64,000 nucleotides of DNA from JAWLBM01 sp041687675 (GCA_041687675.1 JAWLBM010000014.1:31101-95100), one strand, 5' to 3'; numbered from the stretch's first letter, positions 8,008-17,257 are shown. A program made the numbers and translations. Notes: a model not told the origin generated them from the letters alone.

Positions 8008-9164
8008 TCGTCGCCAACCCGCTTCTCGTCGCCACCGATGTCCCGCCGATCCCGGCGGCGCAGGCCTGGGCCAAGGCCTACGACGGCCGGCACGGGCCGC
8101 TGATCAACCTCGCCCAGGCCGTGCCCGGCACCCCGCCGGCGGACGAACTCGCGCGGCGGATCTCCGAGGCGGCGGGAACGCCGGAGGCGGCCACCTACGG
8201 CGGCCTCGCCGGCGACGCGGTGCTGCGCGAGGCGCTGGCGCGGGACATCTCGGCGACCTACGGCGGCAGCGTCGAGGCGGCGGACGTGGCGATCACCGCG
8301 GGCTGCAACCAGGCCTTCTTCGCCGCGGCGATGGCGCTCGCCCGGGCGGGCGACCAGGTGGTGATCCCGACGCCCTGGTACTTCAACCACAAGATGGCGC
8401 TGGACATGCTCGGCATCGAGGCGGTGCCGCTGCCCGCCCTCGCCCAGAACGCCTTCGTGCCGCAGCCGGAGGACGCCCGTCCGCTGATCGGCCCGAGGAC
8501 CAGGGCGCTGCTCCTCGTCACCCCCAACAACCCGACCGGCGCCACCTATCCGCCGGAGACCATCGCCGCCTTCCGCGACCTCTGCGAGGAGACGGGGATC
8601 GCGCTCGTGCTCGACGAGACCTACCGCGACTTCATGCCGGAGGGACTGGGGCGGCCGCACGACCTCTTCGCCGGCGACTGGCGCGGCCGCCTCGTCCACC
8701 TCTATTCCTTCTCCAAGGCCTACGCGATCCCGGGCCACCGCCTCGGCGCGATGGTCGCCGACCCGGCGATCATCCGCGAGGTCGGCAAGGTGCTCGACAC
8801 CATCCAGATCTGCCCGCCGCGGGCGGCGCAGGGGCCGGTCGCCTGGGCGATCGACGGCGTGCGCGCCTGGCGCGAGGAGAAGCGCGGCGAGATCAACGCC
8901 CGCGCGGCGATCTTCCGCCGGGCGGTGGCGGAGGCGCCGGGCTGGGAGATCTCCGCCATCGGCGCCTACTTCGCCTTCGTCCGCCACCCCTTCGACGCCG
9001 ACGCGGTGGACGTCGGCGAACGGCTGGCGCGGGAGGGCGGCATCATCACCCTGCCGGGTCCCTTCTTCGGGCCGGGGCTCGACAGGCACATCCGCTTCGC
9101 CTTCGCCAACGTGGCCGACGAGGTGCTGCCGGCCGTTCCGGCCCGGCTCAGGGCGCTGGGCTGA
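8004..9164 (+). CDS. PLP-dependent class I/II aminotransferase
   Basis: 386 aa, fold-type I aminotransferase (AspC-like). GTG start overlaps the previous stop. Visible motifs: PTPWYFNHKMALDM, TPNNPTGATYPPE, LDETYRDF, and the cofactor lysine in SFSKAYAIPGHRLG. C-terminal IRFAFANV contains the carboxylate-binding arginine. It likely moves an amino group from the imported compound or its product to a 2-oxo acid. It is the last gene of the first tight operon: the next gene starts 48 bp later with its own ribosome site. Confidence 0.92.
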   Translation: MIVANPLLVATDVPPIPAAQAWAKAYDGRHGPLINLAQAVPGTPPADELARRISEAAGTPEAATYGGLAGDAVLREALARDISATYGGSVEAADVAITAGCNQAFFAAAMALARAGDQVVIPTPWYFNHKMALDMLGIEAVPLPALAQNAFVPQPEDARPLIGPRTRALLLVTPNNPTGATYPPETIAAFRDLCEETGIALVLDETYRDFMPEGLGRPHDLFAGDWRGRLVHLYSFSKAYAIPGHRLGAMVADPAIIREVGKVLDTIQICPPRAAQGPVAWAIDGVRAWREEKRGEINARAAIFRRAVAEAPGWEISAIGAYFAFVRHPFDADAVDVGERLAREGGIITLPGPFFGPGLDRHIRFAFANVADEVLPAVPARLRALG

Positions 9165-9211
9165 GAGAGAAGAAGAACCTCGAAATAACCTCAAGAAAAG
9201 GGAGCAATTCC

Positions 9212-10291
9212 ATGACGAAGAACACGATTTCCCGCCGCACCGTGCTCGCGGCCGGGGCCGCCGGCACCGCCCTCCTGGCGATGCCGTCGATCGTCCGTGC
9301 GCAGGACCGGTCGCTGAAGGTCGGCGTCTACGGCGGCTACTTCAAGGACTCGTTCGACACCCACATCTTCCCGGAATTCACCAAGGCGACCGGCATCGCG
9401 GTCGAATCCGTCGCCGAGCCGACCGGCGAGGCCTGGCTCGTCCAGCTCGAGCAGGCGGCGCGCGCCGGCCAGGCGCCGGCGGACGTGTCGATGATGGCGC
9501 TGGTGCCGCTGCTCCGGGGCATGAGCTCGGAGCTCTGGGCGCCGCTCGACCTGTCGAAGATCCCGGCGGCCGACAACCTGCTCGACCGCTACATCGACCG
9601 CTACCCCGACGGCCGCGTGGCCGGCATCGGCGCGGTCGCCTGGTACATCACCCTCGTCTCCAACACCGACGTCTACCCGGACGCGCCGGACTCCTGGGGC
9701 GTGATGTGGGAGCCGGAGCAGCAGGACCGGCTCGGCCTCCTCGCCCTCGTCACCAACTCCTTCCTGCTCGAGATCACCGCGGCGACCTTCATGGGCGGCA
9801 CCGGGGCGCTCGACACCGAGGAGGGCATCCTCGCGGCCTTCGACAAGCTCGCCGAGATCAAGCCCAACGTGAAGCTCTGGTACCGCGACGAGGCGCAGTT
9901 CGAGCAAGCGCTGAAGACGGGCGAGATCCCGATGGGCCAGTACTACCACGACGTGACCGGCCTCGCGGTCGCCGAGGGCCACCCGGTCCGCTCCACCTTC
10001 CCGAAGGAGGGCGGCGTCACCGACAGCGGCTCCTGGGCCGTCACCAAGGCGTCGGAGAAGCTCGAGGAGGCGCACGAGTTCATCAACTTCTGCTCGCAGC
10101 CGGCCATCCAGGCGATGATGTCGCGGAAGGTCGGCACCTCGCCGACGGTGAAGCGCGACCTCCTCGACCTCTCCGCCGAGGAATTCTCCGCGGTGTCCTC
10201 CGACATCGAGCCGATCGTGCCGCGCTACGACATGTACATGGAGCGGTCCGACTGGCTGAACGACAAGTGGACGGAGATGATCGCCTCCTGA
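9212..10291 (+). CDS. ABC transporter substrate-binding protein with Tat-like signal (system 2)
   Basis: 359 aa PotD-like extracellular solute-binding protein. The N-terminus has a twin-arginine signal (ISRRTVLAAGAAGTALLAMP, cut near VRAQ), unlike system 1, which uses a Sec signal. The body has LKVGVYGGYFKDSFDTHIFPEF, a PTGEAWLVQLEQAARAGQ segment and a closing SDWLNDKWTEMI, as in polyamine/iron-type binding proteins. It is followed 79 bp later by its ATPase gene. It is only distantly related to the 3425 protein, so the two systems probably take different substrates. Confidence 0.9.
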   Translation: MTKNTISRRTVLAAGAAGTALLAMPSIVRAQDRSLKVGVYGGYFKDSFDTHIFPEFTKATGIAVESVAEPTGEAWLVQLEQAARAGQAPADVSMMALVPLLRGMSSELWAPLDLSKIPAADNLLDRYIDRYPDGRVAGIGAVAWYITLVSNTDVYPDAPDSWGVMWEPEQQDRLGLLALVTNSFLLEITAATFMGGTGALDTEEGILAAFDKLAEIKPNVKLWYRDEAQFEQALKTGEIPMGQYYHDVTGLAVAEGHPVRSTFPKEGGVTDSGSWAVTKASEKLEEAHEFINFCSQPAIQAMMSRKVGTSPTVKRDLLDLSAEEFSAVSSDIEPIVPRYDMYMERSDWLNDKWTEMIAS

Positions 10292-10370
10292 CGGCGACCC
10301 TCCGACGCGCCACGGGGATGGCGGCGCCCGCCGCCGTCCCCGCCCTTCCCGACCCTGCCGCCCGGACCCG

Positions 10371-11393
10371 ATGACCGACCTCACCCTGCAGAACGTCACC
10401 AAGAGCTTCGGCCATGTGAAGGCCGTGGACGGGGTCGACCTCACGGTCCCCGGCGGCACCTTCGTCTGCCTGCTCGGCCCGTCCGGTTGCGGCAAGACCA
10501 CGCTCCTGCGCATGATCGCGGGCCTCGAGGACCCCACGGAGGGCCGGATCCGCCTCGGCGAGGAGGATCTTACCGCCGTTCCCGCCCACCGGCGCGGCTT
10601 CGGCATGGTGTTCCAGTCGCTCGCCCTGTTCCCGCACCTCACCGTCGCCGAGAACATCGGCTACCCGCTGCGCATCCGCGGCCGGCCGAAGGCGGAGGTG
10701 CGCCGGCGGGCGGAGGACCTGCTCGACCTCGTCCAGCTCTCCGGCTACGGCGACAGGTCCGTCGCCAGGCTCTCCGGGGGCCAGCGCCAGCGCGTCGCCA
10801 TCGCCCGCGCGCTCGCCTTCGAGCCGCGGCTGTTCCTGCTCGACGAGCCGCTGTCGGCGCTCGACGCCAAGCTGCGCGAGGCGATGCAGGTGGAACTGCG
10901 CCAGCTGCAGCGCCGCCTCGGCATCACCACCATCGTCGTCACCCACGACCAGCGCGAGGCGATGACCATGGCCGACATGGTCGTGGTGATGAGCGGCGGA
11001 CGGATCCGCCAGGCCGACGTCCCGTCGCGCGTCTACCGCCACCCGGCCGACGCCTTCGTCGCCGACTTCATCGGCTCCTCCAACCTCGTCGAGGCCGTCG
11101 CCGCGCCGGGCGGCCTCAAGGTGCCCGGCGGCACGATCCCGGGCCTTTCCTGCCCCGGCGGGCGCTGCACCCTGTCGATCCGGCCGGAGGACCTGACGCT
11201 GACGCTCGGCGAGGCCCACATCCGCGGCACCGTCACCTTCGTCCGCGACCTCGGCGCGACGGTGGAGACCTTCGTCGACGCGGAGGGCGTGACGCTCGTC
11301 TCGGCCGCGCAGCCCTCCGACCGCCCGGCCGTCGAGCCGGGCGCCGCGGTCGGCCTCACGGTCGACGTCGCCAAGGCCGTGGTGCTGCCGTGA
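10371..11393 (+). CDS. ABC transporter ATP-binding protein, PotA-like (system 2)
   Basis: 340 aa. Walker A GPSGCGKTTL (about residues 38-47), Q-loop VFQSLALFPHLTV, signature LSGGQRQRVAIARAL, Walker B LFLLDEPLSALD, and H-loop VVTHDQREAMTMAD are intact; a TOBE-like C-terminal domain follows. In this system the ATPase precedes the permeases. The stop overlaps the GTG of the first permease by 4 nt. Confidence 0.94.
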   Translation: MTDLTLQNVTKSFGHVKAVDGVDLTVPGGTFVCLLGPSGCGKTTLLRMIAGLEDPTEGRIRLGEEDLTAVPAHRRGFGMVFQSLALFPHLTVAENIGYPLRIRGRPKAEVRRRAEDLLDLVQLSGYGDRSVARLSGGQRQRVAIARALAFEPRLFLLDEPLSALDAKLREAMQVELRQLQRRLGITTIVVTHDQREAMTMADMVVVMSGGRIRQADVPSRVYRHPADAFVADFIGSSNLVEAVAAPGGLKVPGGTIPGLSCPGGRCTLSIRPEDLTLTLGEAHIRGTVTFVRDLGATVETFVDAEGVTLVSAAQPSDRPAVEPGAAVGLTVDVAKAVVLP

Positions 11394-12247
11394 GGCGCGA
11401 GGCGCCGCGATCGGCGGCCGACTTCCTTCCCATCGCGCTCCCCGCCGCGGTCCTCGGCGTGTTCTTCCTGATCCCCTTCGGGATCATGCTGGCGGTGAGC
11501 TTCTTCAAGCGCGTCCAGGGCGGCTTCTACGAGCCGGACTTCGTCCTCGACAACTACGCCCGCTTCCTCTCCGCCTTTTTCGGCGGCGTGCTCGGCTTCT
11601 CGGTCCTGCTCGCCGGCCTCGTCTCGCTGGTGGCGGTGGCGATCGCGCTGCCCTTCACCCACCGCCTCGCCCGCATGCGGCCCCGCGCGCAGGTCGCCTG
11701 GCTGGTCGGGCTGCTGTCGGTGCTGTCGCTCTCGGAGGTGATCATCGGCTTCGCCTGGTCGACGCTGCTGTCGAAGACGGCGGGCGTCACCAACCTCCTC
11801 GTGTTCGCGGGGATCATCGAGGAGTCCTTCTCGCTGTCGCCCTCCTTCGGAGCGGTGCTGACGGCGATGGTCTACCAGGCGTTCCCCTATTCGGTGCTGG
11901 TGCTCTACCCGGCGCTGGTGCGGCTCGACCCCTCGCTCGACGAGGCGGCGCGCACGCTCGGCGCCTCACCCCTCCGGGCCTTCTTCACCGTGGTGCTGCC
12001 GGCGCTGCGGCGGACGATCGTCGCCACCCTGATCCTCGTCTTCGTCTTCGCGCTCGGCTCCTACCTGATCCCGCAGATGCTCGGACGGCCGCAGCACTGG
12101 ACGATCTCGGTGCTCGTCACCGACCAGGCGATCTACCAGTCCAACATGCCCTTCGCCGCGGCGATGGCGGTGTTCCTGATGCTCGCCTGCCTCGCCCTGA
12201 TCGCGCTCGCCGGCCTCGTCGGCCGCGAGCGGGAGGCGATCCGATGA
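11390..12247 (+). CDS. ABC transporter permease, PotB-like (system 2)
   Basis: 285 aa from a GTG that overlaps the ATPase stop. About six membrane spans, starting DFLPIALPAAVLGVFFLIPF; EAA loop near LDEAARTLGASPLRAFFTVVLPALRR. It forms the translocation pore with the next gene product, and the two genes overlap by 4 nt (ATGA). Confidence 0.91.
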   Translation: MRREAPRSAADFLPIALPAAVLGVFFLIPFGIMLAVSFFKRVQGGFYEPDFVLDNYARFLSAFFGGVLGFSVLLAGLVSLVAVAIALPFTHRLARMRPRAQVAWLVGLLSVLSLSEVIIGFAWSTLLSKTAGVTNLLVFAGIIEESFSLSPSFGAVLTAMVYQAFPYSVLVLYPALVRLDPSLDEAARTLGASPLRAFFTVVLPALRRTIVATLILVFVFALGSYLIPQMLGRPQHWTISVLVTDQAIYQSNMPFAAAMAVFLMLACLALIALAGLVGREREAIR

Positions 12248-13044
12248 GCGCGCGCCTCGCCGGGCGGCTGTTCATGGGCGCGGTCGGCGTGCTGCTCGCC
12301 GCCCCGGTGGTGGTGCTCGCCGGCGTCTCGCTCAACGCGAAGAAGACGCTGGTCTTCCCGCCGGAGGGCCTCTCGCTCTCCTGGTACACCGACATCGTCA
12401 CCGACGACGGCTGGCGCTCGGCGCTGGTCGCCTCGCTGACGGTGGCCACCCTGTCGGCGGCGATCGCGGTGCTGGTCGCCCTGCCGATCGCCTGGTTCCT
12501 CTGGCGGCGGATCTTCCCGCTCGCCGAGATCGTCCGCGGCCTCGGACTTGCGCCGTTCATCCTGCCGCCGGTGATCACCGCGCTCGGCTTCCTCTCCTTC
12601 TGGGCGACGGCGGGCTTCTACGGCCAGGGCTTCACCGTGCTGGTCAGCCACGGCATCTTCCTCGTCGCCCTGCCGCTGGTGACGCTGTCGATGGGCTTCG
12701 GCTCGATCGACCGCGAGATCGTCGAGGCCGGCGCCACCATGGGCGCGGACGACCGGACGCTGCTGCGCACGGTGATCCTGCCGCTGATGACTCCCTATGT
12801 GGTCTCCGGCTACGCCTTCGCCTTCGTGCTGTCGCTCAACGAGTACATCATCGCCTACATGACGGTCGGCTTCACGGTCGAGACGCTGCCGATCAAGGTG
12901 TTCAACTCGCTGCGCTACGGCTACACCCCGACCATGGCCGCCGTCGCGGTCGTCTTCGTCGGCCTTGCCGCCCTGGTGTTCGGCCTCATCGCCCGCTTCG
13001 GCGACCTCCGCCGCCTGCTCGGCGCGCTCGACCACAGGACCTGA
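12244..13044 (+). CDS. ABC transporter permease, PotC-like (system 2)
   Basis: 266 aa, six membrane spans; EAA loop near IVEAGATMGADDRTLLRTVILPLMTP followed by FAFVLSLNEYIIAYMTVGF, the PotC-type signature. It starts at an ATG inside the upstream stop and ends 11 bp before the amidase gene, so both are likely on one transcript. Confidence 0.91.
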   Translation: MSARLAGRLFMGAVGVLLAAPVVVLAGVSLNAKKTLVFPPEGLSLSWYTDIVTDDGWRSALVASLTVATLSAAIAVLVALPIAWFLWRRIFPLAEIVRGLGLAPFILPPVITALGFLSFWATAGFYGQGFTVLVSHGIFLVALPLVTLSMGFGSIDREIVEAGATMGADDRTLLRTVILPLMTPYVVSGYAFAFVLSLNEYIIAYMTVGFTVETLPIKVFNSLRYGYTPTMAAVAVVFVGLAALVFGLIARFGDLRRLLGALDHRT

Positions 13045-13055
13045 GGAACAAGAGC

Positions 13056-13862
13056 ATGCCCCGCGTCGCCATCCTCCAGCTCGATGCCGTCCGCGCCGAG
13101 GTCCAGGACACGCTGCCGAGGATCGAGGAGGCGCTCGCCTCCGCCGGCCGCGACGGCGCGGCCCTCCTCGTCGCGCCGGAACTCGCCACCACCGGCTACG
13201 GCGCCGGCCCGGCGCTCGCCCGCCTCGCCGAGACCGCGGACGGGCCGATGCTGTCCCGGCTCCGCGCCGCGGTGGAGCGGACGGGCGTGTCGCTGGTGAC
13301 CGGCTTCGCCGAGCGCGACGGCGAGCGGGTCTTCAACTCCGCCGCCCTCTTGAGGCCCGGCGCTGCGCCGCTCGTCTACCGCAAGGCCCAGCTCTACGGC
13401 GACTACGAGCAGGCCTGTTTCGCCCGGGCGGAGCTTGCCGTCGTCACCGCCGAGGTGGCGGGGCTCCGGCTCGGCCTCCTCATCTGCTTCGACGTGGAGT
13501 TCCCCGAGCACGTCCGCCGCCTCGCAAAAGCCGGTTGCGACCTCATCGCGGTGCCGACGGCGCTTCCTGGCTCGCCCGTCTCGCCGACCATCGCCGAACG
13601 GGTCATCCCGGTGCGCGCCTTCGAGAACCAGGTCTTCGTCGCCTACGCCGGCTGGGCCGGGCGCGACGAGCGCTTCGACTACGCGGGCCTTTCCTGCCTC
13701 GCCGGCCCGGGCGGAGAGGACCTCCTGCGCGCCGGCGCGACGGGCGGGTTCCTCGGCGTCGCCGAGGTCGACCCGGCGGCCTCCGAGCCGTTCCGCCGGA
13801 TCAATCCCTACCTCGCCGAGCTCCGCGAACCCTCGAGTCAGCCGAAGCGGGTCGGCAGATAG
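13056..13862 (+). CDS. nitrilase-superfamily carbon-nitrogen hydrolase
   Basis: 268 aa, cytoplasmic. The Glu-Lys-Cys catalytic triad of the family is visible: Glu in VAPELATTGY (about residue 42), Lys in YRKAQLYGDYE, and Cys in LLICFDVEFPEH. Family members hydrolyse amides, carbamoyl groups (such as N-carbamoylputrescine) or nitriles. Next to polyamine-type importers, an amidase releasing ammonia from an N-carbamoyl or omega-amide compound is reasonable, but this is inference. It sits 11 bp after the permease gene. Its last 25 bp overlap the convergent oxidoreductase gene. Confidence 0.9.
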   Translation: MPRVAILQLDAVRAEVQDTLPRIEEALASAGRDGAALLVAPELATTGYGAGPALARLAETADGPMLSRLRAAVERTGVSLVTGFAERDGERVFNSAALLRPGAAPLVYRKAQLYGDYEQACFARAELAVVTAEVAGLRLGLLICFDVEFPEHVRRLAKAGCDLIAVPTALPGSPVSPTIAERVIPVRAFENQVFVAYAGWAGRDERFDYAGLSCLAGPGGEDLLRAGATGGFLGVAEVDPAASEPFRRINPYLAELREPSSQPKRVGR

Positions 13863-15079
13863 GGCGCCGGGTCGATCACCGTCTCCGCCCCGGTCATCAG
13901 TTCCGCGAGGAGGCGGCCGGTGATCGCCGAGAGGGTCAGGCCGTGGTGGGCGTGGCCGAAGGCGAACCACAGGCCGCGGTGGCGCGGCGCCGGGCCGATC
14001 ACCGGCTTCATGTCCGGCAGCGCCGGCCGGCAGCCCATCCACGGCTCCGGGTCCATCGGCTCGCCGAGGGGGTAGATCGCCCTCGCCATCGGCAGCACCC
14101 GCTCGAGCTGCAGCGGCGAGGGCGGCGCGTCGCGGTCGGCGATCTCGATGCCGGTGGTGAGGCGGATGCCGCGGTCCATTGCCGCGAGCACGTAGCCGCC
14201 CTCGGCGTGCACCACCGAATGGCCGAGCACCGCGTTGCCCTTCGAGCCGTAGTGCATGTGGTAGCCGCGCTTCACCGCCAGCGGGAAGCGGTAGCCGAGC
14301 GGGCGGAAGACATCGTCCGACCAGGGCCCGAGCGAGACCACCGCGTCGCGCCCGGTCACCCGGCCCTCCTCCGTCTCCGCGGTCCAGCCGTCGTCGCCCT
14401 GGGCGAGCGTCCGGGCGTCGCCCCGGACGATGCGTCCGCCGCGGCGGACGAGGAGGTCGGCGTAGGCGCGGGTGAGCGCCAGGGGGTCGGTGACGGAGAC
14501 CGGGTCGTGCCAGTGGATGCCGCCGAGGACGCTGTCGGAAAGGTGCGGCTCCACGGCGCGCAGCCCGGCGCCGTCGAGCCGCGCGAAGGAAAGGCCGAGC
14601 CGCTCGAGCCCCTCGCTCGCCGCGAACTCGCGGTCGCGCAGGCGGGCGCTGGTGAACGCCTGGATCCAGCCGCGGCGGGCGAGCAGCGACCCGGCGCCCG
14701 CCTCGACGGCGAGGAGGTCGTGCTCGGCGACCGATCGCTCCACCAGCGGCAGCATGTCCTCCGCGGCGCGCCGGAGCCGCGCGGGGGCGGACTGGTGCCA
14801 GTAGCGGGCGAGCCAGGGCGCCGCCTTCAGTATGTGGCCCTTTTGCCAGAACACCTCCGGCGTCCGGTTCATCCCGTAGCGCAGGATGGAGCCAAGGTCG
14901 CGCGGGAAGGCGTAGGGCACCACGCTCGACCGCTCGATCAGACCGGCGTTGCCGAAGCTCGTCTCCTCGCCCGGCCCCCTGCGGTCCAGCAGCGTGACCG
15001 AACGGCCGCGCGCGGCGAGGTGCAAGGCCACGCAGACGCCGACGATGCCCGCGCCGGCGACGATCACGTCCTGCTTCAT
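13838..15079 (-). CDS. DadA-like FAD-dependent amino acid oxidoreductase
   Basis: 413 aa. N-terminal Rossmann FAD-binding motif VIVAGAGIVGVCVALHLA (GxGxxG), then the DadA-type TSFGNAGLIERSSVVPYAFP, and near the C-terminus CRPALPDMKPVIGPAPRHRGLWFAFGHAHHGLTLS, which closes the FAD site. Such enzymes oxidise D-amino acids, opines or secondary amines, passing electrons to the membrane. It is 28 bp downstream of the FAH-family gene on the same strand, so the two likely form an operon convergent to the importer operon. The substrate is unassigned. Confidence 0.91.
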   Translation of the reverse strand: MKQDVIVAGAGIVGVCVALHLAARGRSVTLLDRRGPGEETSFGNAGLIERSSVVPYAFPRDLGSILRYGMNRTPEVFWQKGHILKAAPWLARYWHQSAPARLRRAAEDMLPLVERSVAEHDLLAVEAGAGSLLARRGWIQAFTSARLRDREFAASEGLERLGLSFARLDGAGLRAVEPHLSDSVLGGIHWHDPVSVTDPLALTRAYADLLVRRGGRIVRGDARTLAQGDDGWTAETEEGRVTGRDAVVSLGPWSDDVFRPLGYRFPLAVKRGYHMHYGSKGNAVLGHSVVHAEGGYVLAAMDRGIRLTTGIEIADRDAPPSPLQLERVLPMARAIYPLGEPMDPEPWMGCRPALPDMKPVIGPAPRHRGLWFAFGHAHHGLTLSAITGRLLAELMTGAETVIDPAPYLPTRFG

Positions 15080-15107
15080 CGATTCCCCCGTCCCAAGACC
15101 GCGGCGA

Positions 15108-16271
15108 TCAGCCGACCAGCCCGCGCCGGGCGAGGTTGCGCATCAGCGCCGACGCGCCCATCGACCAGGGCTCGGTCCGGTCGGTCGGCATCACCCGGTT
15201 GACCAGCGCGCCGATCTCCGGCGAGGCGATGGTGACGATGTCACCAACCTTGTGGGTGAAGCCGCGGCCCGGCGCGTCGCGGTCGTCGGTCGGCGCGAAC
15301 ATGGTGCCGAGGTAGAGCACGAGGCCGTCCGGGTAGGAGTGGTGCTCGTTGATCGCCTGGGCGACGAGGTCGGCCGGGTCGCGGCTGATCTCGGCGATGG
15401 AGGACCGGCCGGTCATCGTGAAGGCGTCCGCCCCGGTGACCGTCAGCGAGATCTCCATCCGGCGCACGTCGTCGAGGGAGAAGCCGTCGTCGAAAAGGCG
15501 CACGAAGGGGCCGACCGAGGCGGCGCCGTTGTTGTCCTTGGCCTTGCCGAGGAGCAGCGCCGAGCGGCCCTCGACGTCGCGGAGGTTGACGTCGTTGCCG
15601 AGCGTGCAGCCGACGATCCGGCCCTTGGAGGAGACGACCAGAACCGCCTCCGGCTCCGGGTTGTTCCAGGTGGACGCCGGATGGACGCCGATGTCCATCA
15701 TGGTCCCGACCGCCGACATCGGCTGGCCCTTGGTGAAGATCTCCGCGTCGGGGCCGATGCCGACCTCGAGGTACTGGCTCCAGGCGCCCGCCTTGATCAG
15801 CGTCTCCTTGAGCGCCGCCGCCTCGGGCGAGCCCGGCTTCAGCTTCCTGAGGTCGTCGCCGACCAGGTCGCGGATGTGCCCGCGGATGGTGGCGGCCGCC
15901 TCGGCGTCGCCGCGGGCGCGCTCCTCGATCACCCGCTCCAGCATGGAGACGACGAAGGTGACGCCGGCTGCCTTGATCGCCTGCAGGTCGATCGGCGCGA
16001 GCAGCCAGGGCTGGTGCATGTCCCGCTCGTCCGGCGGGGTGTTCGCCATCACGTCGGCCACGGAGCCGATGTCCTTCCCGGACGCCGCCTTCAGCGCCGC
16101 CGCCGGATCCCCGGCCTCGCAGAGGTCGCGCACCGTGTGGAAGGCGGCGGTGACGTCGACGAGGCGGTCGCCGTCGACCCGCACCACGCAGGGGCCCAGC
16201 GTGGGCACCATGGCGCGCCCGACGAGCGTGGCGTTCTCCGGCAGGAGCGGAACGGCGGGGATGGCGGACAT
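15108..16271 (-). CDS. fumarylacetoacetate hydrolase-family protein
   Basis: 387 aa. The C-terminal FAH-fold region shows the metal-binding acids and conserved turns: NNPEPEAVLVVSSKGRIVGCTLGNDVNLRDVEG, then KAKDNNGAASVGPFVRLFD and a HKVGDIVTIASPEIGALVNRV end. Family members are hydrolases, hydratases, dehydratases or decarboxylases of 2-oxo or 3-oxo acids, in aromatic and sugar-acid breakdown. The N-terminal 150 residues are the longer form found next to SDR genes in sugar-acid clusters. ATG has GGGAG upstream. It is divergent from the SDR gene across 209 bp. Confidence 0.87.
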   Translation of the reverse strand: MSAIPAVPLLPENATLVGRAMVPTLGPCVVRVDGDRLVDVTAAFHTVRDLCEAGDPAAALKAASGKDIGSVADVMANTPPDERDMHQPWLLAPIDLQAIKAAGVTFVVSMLERVIEERARGDAEAAATIRGHIRDLVGDDLRKLKPGSPEAAALKETLIKAGAWSQYLEVGIGPDAEIFTKGQPMSAVGTMMDIGVHPASTWNNPEPEAVLVVSSKGRIVGCTLGNDVNLRDVEGRSALLLGKAKDNNGAASVGPFVRLFDDGFSLDDVRRMEISLTVTGADAFTMTGRSSIAEISRDPADLVAQAINEHHSYPDGLVLYLGTMFAPTDDRDAPGRGFTHKVGDIVTIASPEIGALVNRVMPTDRTEPWSMGASALMRNLARRGLVG

Positions 16272-16480
16272 GGCAATGCTCCCGGAAAGGACGAAGACGG
16301 GCCCTTCATCTAGCAGGGCGGCGGAGCCCTGTCACATGGTCCGGCGGCATCGCGGACCACCGGCGGCACGGCGGCCACCGGCCCGCGCGGGGCCTTCGGC
16401 CGGCACCGATGACTGCGATCAATGGAACCAGATGCGTCGGCCGGCACTCTGTCGGACACAACCCCCGACAGGAGGCAGGC

Positions 16481-17257
16481 ATGGGACGGGTTCAGGACAA
16501 GGTGGCCATCGTGACCGGCGGCGCGATGGGGCTCGGCGAGGCGATGGCGAGGATGCTCGCCCGCGAGGGGGCGAAAGTTGTCGTCACCGATGTCGCCGAC
16601 GACGCCGGCGAGAAGGTCGCCGCCTCGATCGCGGCCGAGGGCGGCACTGCCGTCTACCGCCAGCAGGACGTCGCCGACGAGCCGACCTGGGAGGCGGTGA
16701 TGAAGGAGACGGTCGACCGCTTCGGCAGGGTCGACGTCCTCGTCAACAACGCCGGCATCGGCTCCGGTTGCCCGCCCGACGAGCAGACGCTGGAGGACTG
16801 GCGGCGGCTGATGAGCATCAACCTCGACGGGGTCTTCCTCGGCACCAAGCACGCCATACGGACGATGCGCGCGCACAAGCCGTCCGGCGGCTCGATCGTC
16901 AACCTCTCCTCCATCGAGGGGATCGTCGGCGATCCGAACCTCGGCTGCTACAACGCCTCCAAGGGCGGCGTGCGGCTCTACACCAAGTCGGTCGCGCTCT
17001 ACTGCGCCAGGAACGGGCTCGGGATCCGGGTCAATTCCGTGCACCCGGGCTACATCTGGACGCCGATGGTGGAGAACTACCTGGCGTCGGTCGGCGACGT
17101 GGACGAGGGCCGCGAGGCGCTCGACGCCATGCACCCGGTCGGTCATATCGGCGAGCCGGACGACATCGCCTGGGGGGTGCTCTATCTCGCCTCCGACGAG
17201 TCGAAGTTCGTCACCGGCGCGGAACTGGTGATCGACGGCGGCTACACGGCCCAATAG
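16481..17257 (+). CDS. short-chain dehydrogenase/reductase
   Basis: 258 aa SDR. Cofactor motif TGGAMGLGEAMA (TGxxxGxG), Asp after the second strand (VVTDVADDA) favouring NAD, NNAG at about residue 90, catalytic Ser in NLSSIEG, and Tyr/Lys in CYNASKGG. The C-terminus is typical (ASDESKFVTGAELVIDGGYTAQ). ATG 16481 follows a strong AGGAGG. It oxidises or reduces an alcohol/ketone group; being divergent from the FAH gene, it likely works in the same catabolic route. Confidence 0.92.
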   Translation: MGRVQDKVAIVTGGAMGLGEAMARMLAREGAKVVVTDVADDAGEKVAASIAAEGGTAVYRQQDVADEPTWEAVMKETVDRFGRVDVLVNNAGIGSGCPPDEQTLEDWRRLMSINLDGVFLGTKHAIRTMRAHKPSGGSIVNLSSIEGIVGDPNLGCYNASKGGVRLYTKSVALYCARNGLGIRVNSVHPGYIWTPMVENYLASVGDVDEGREALDAMHPVGHIGEPDDIAWGVLYLASDESKFVTGAELVIDGGYTAQ

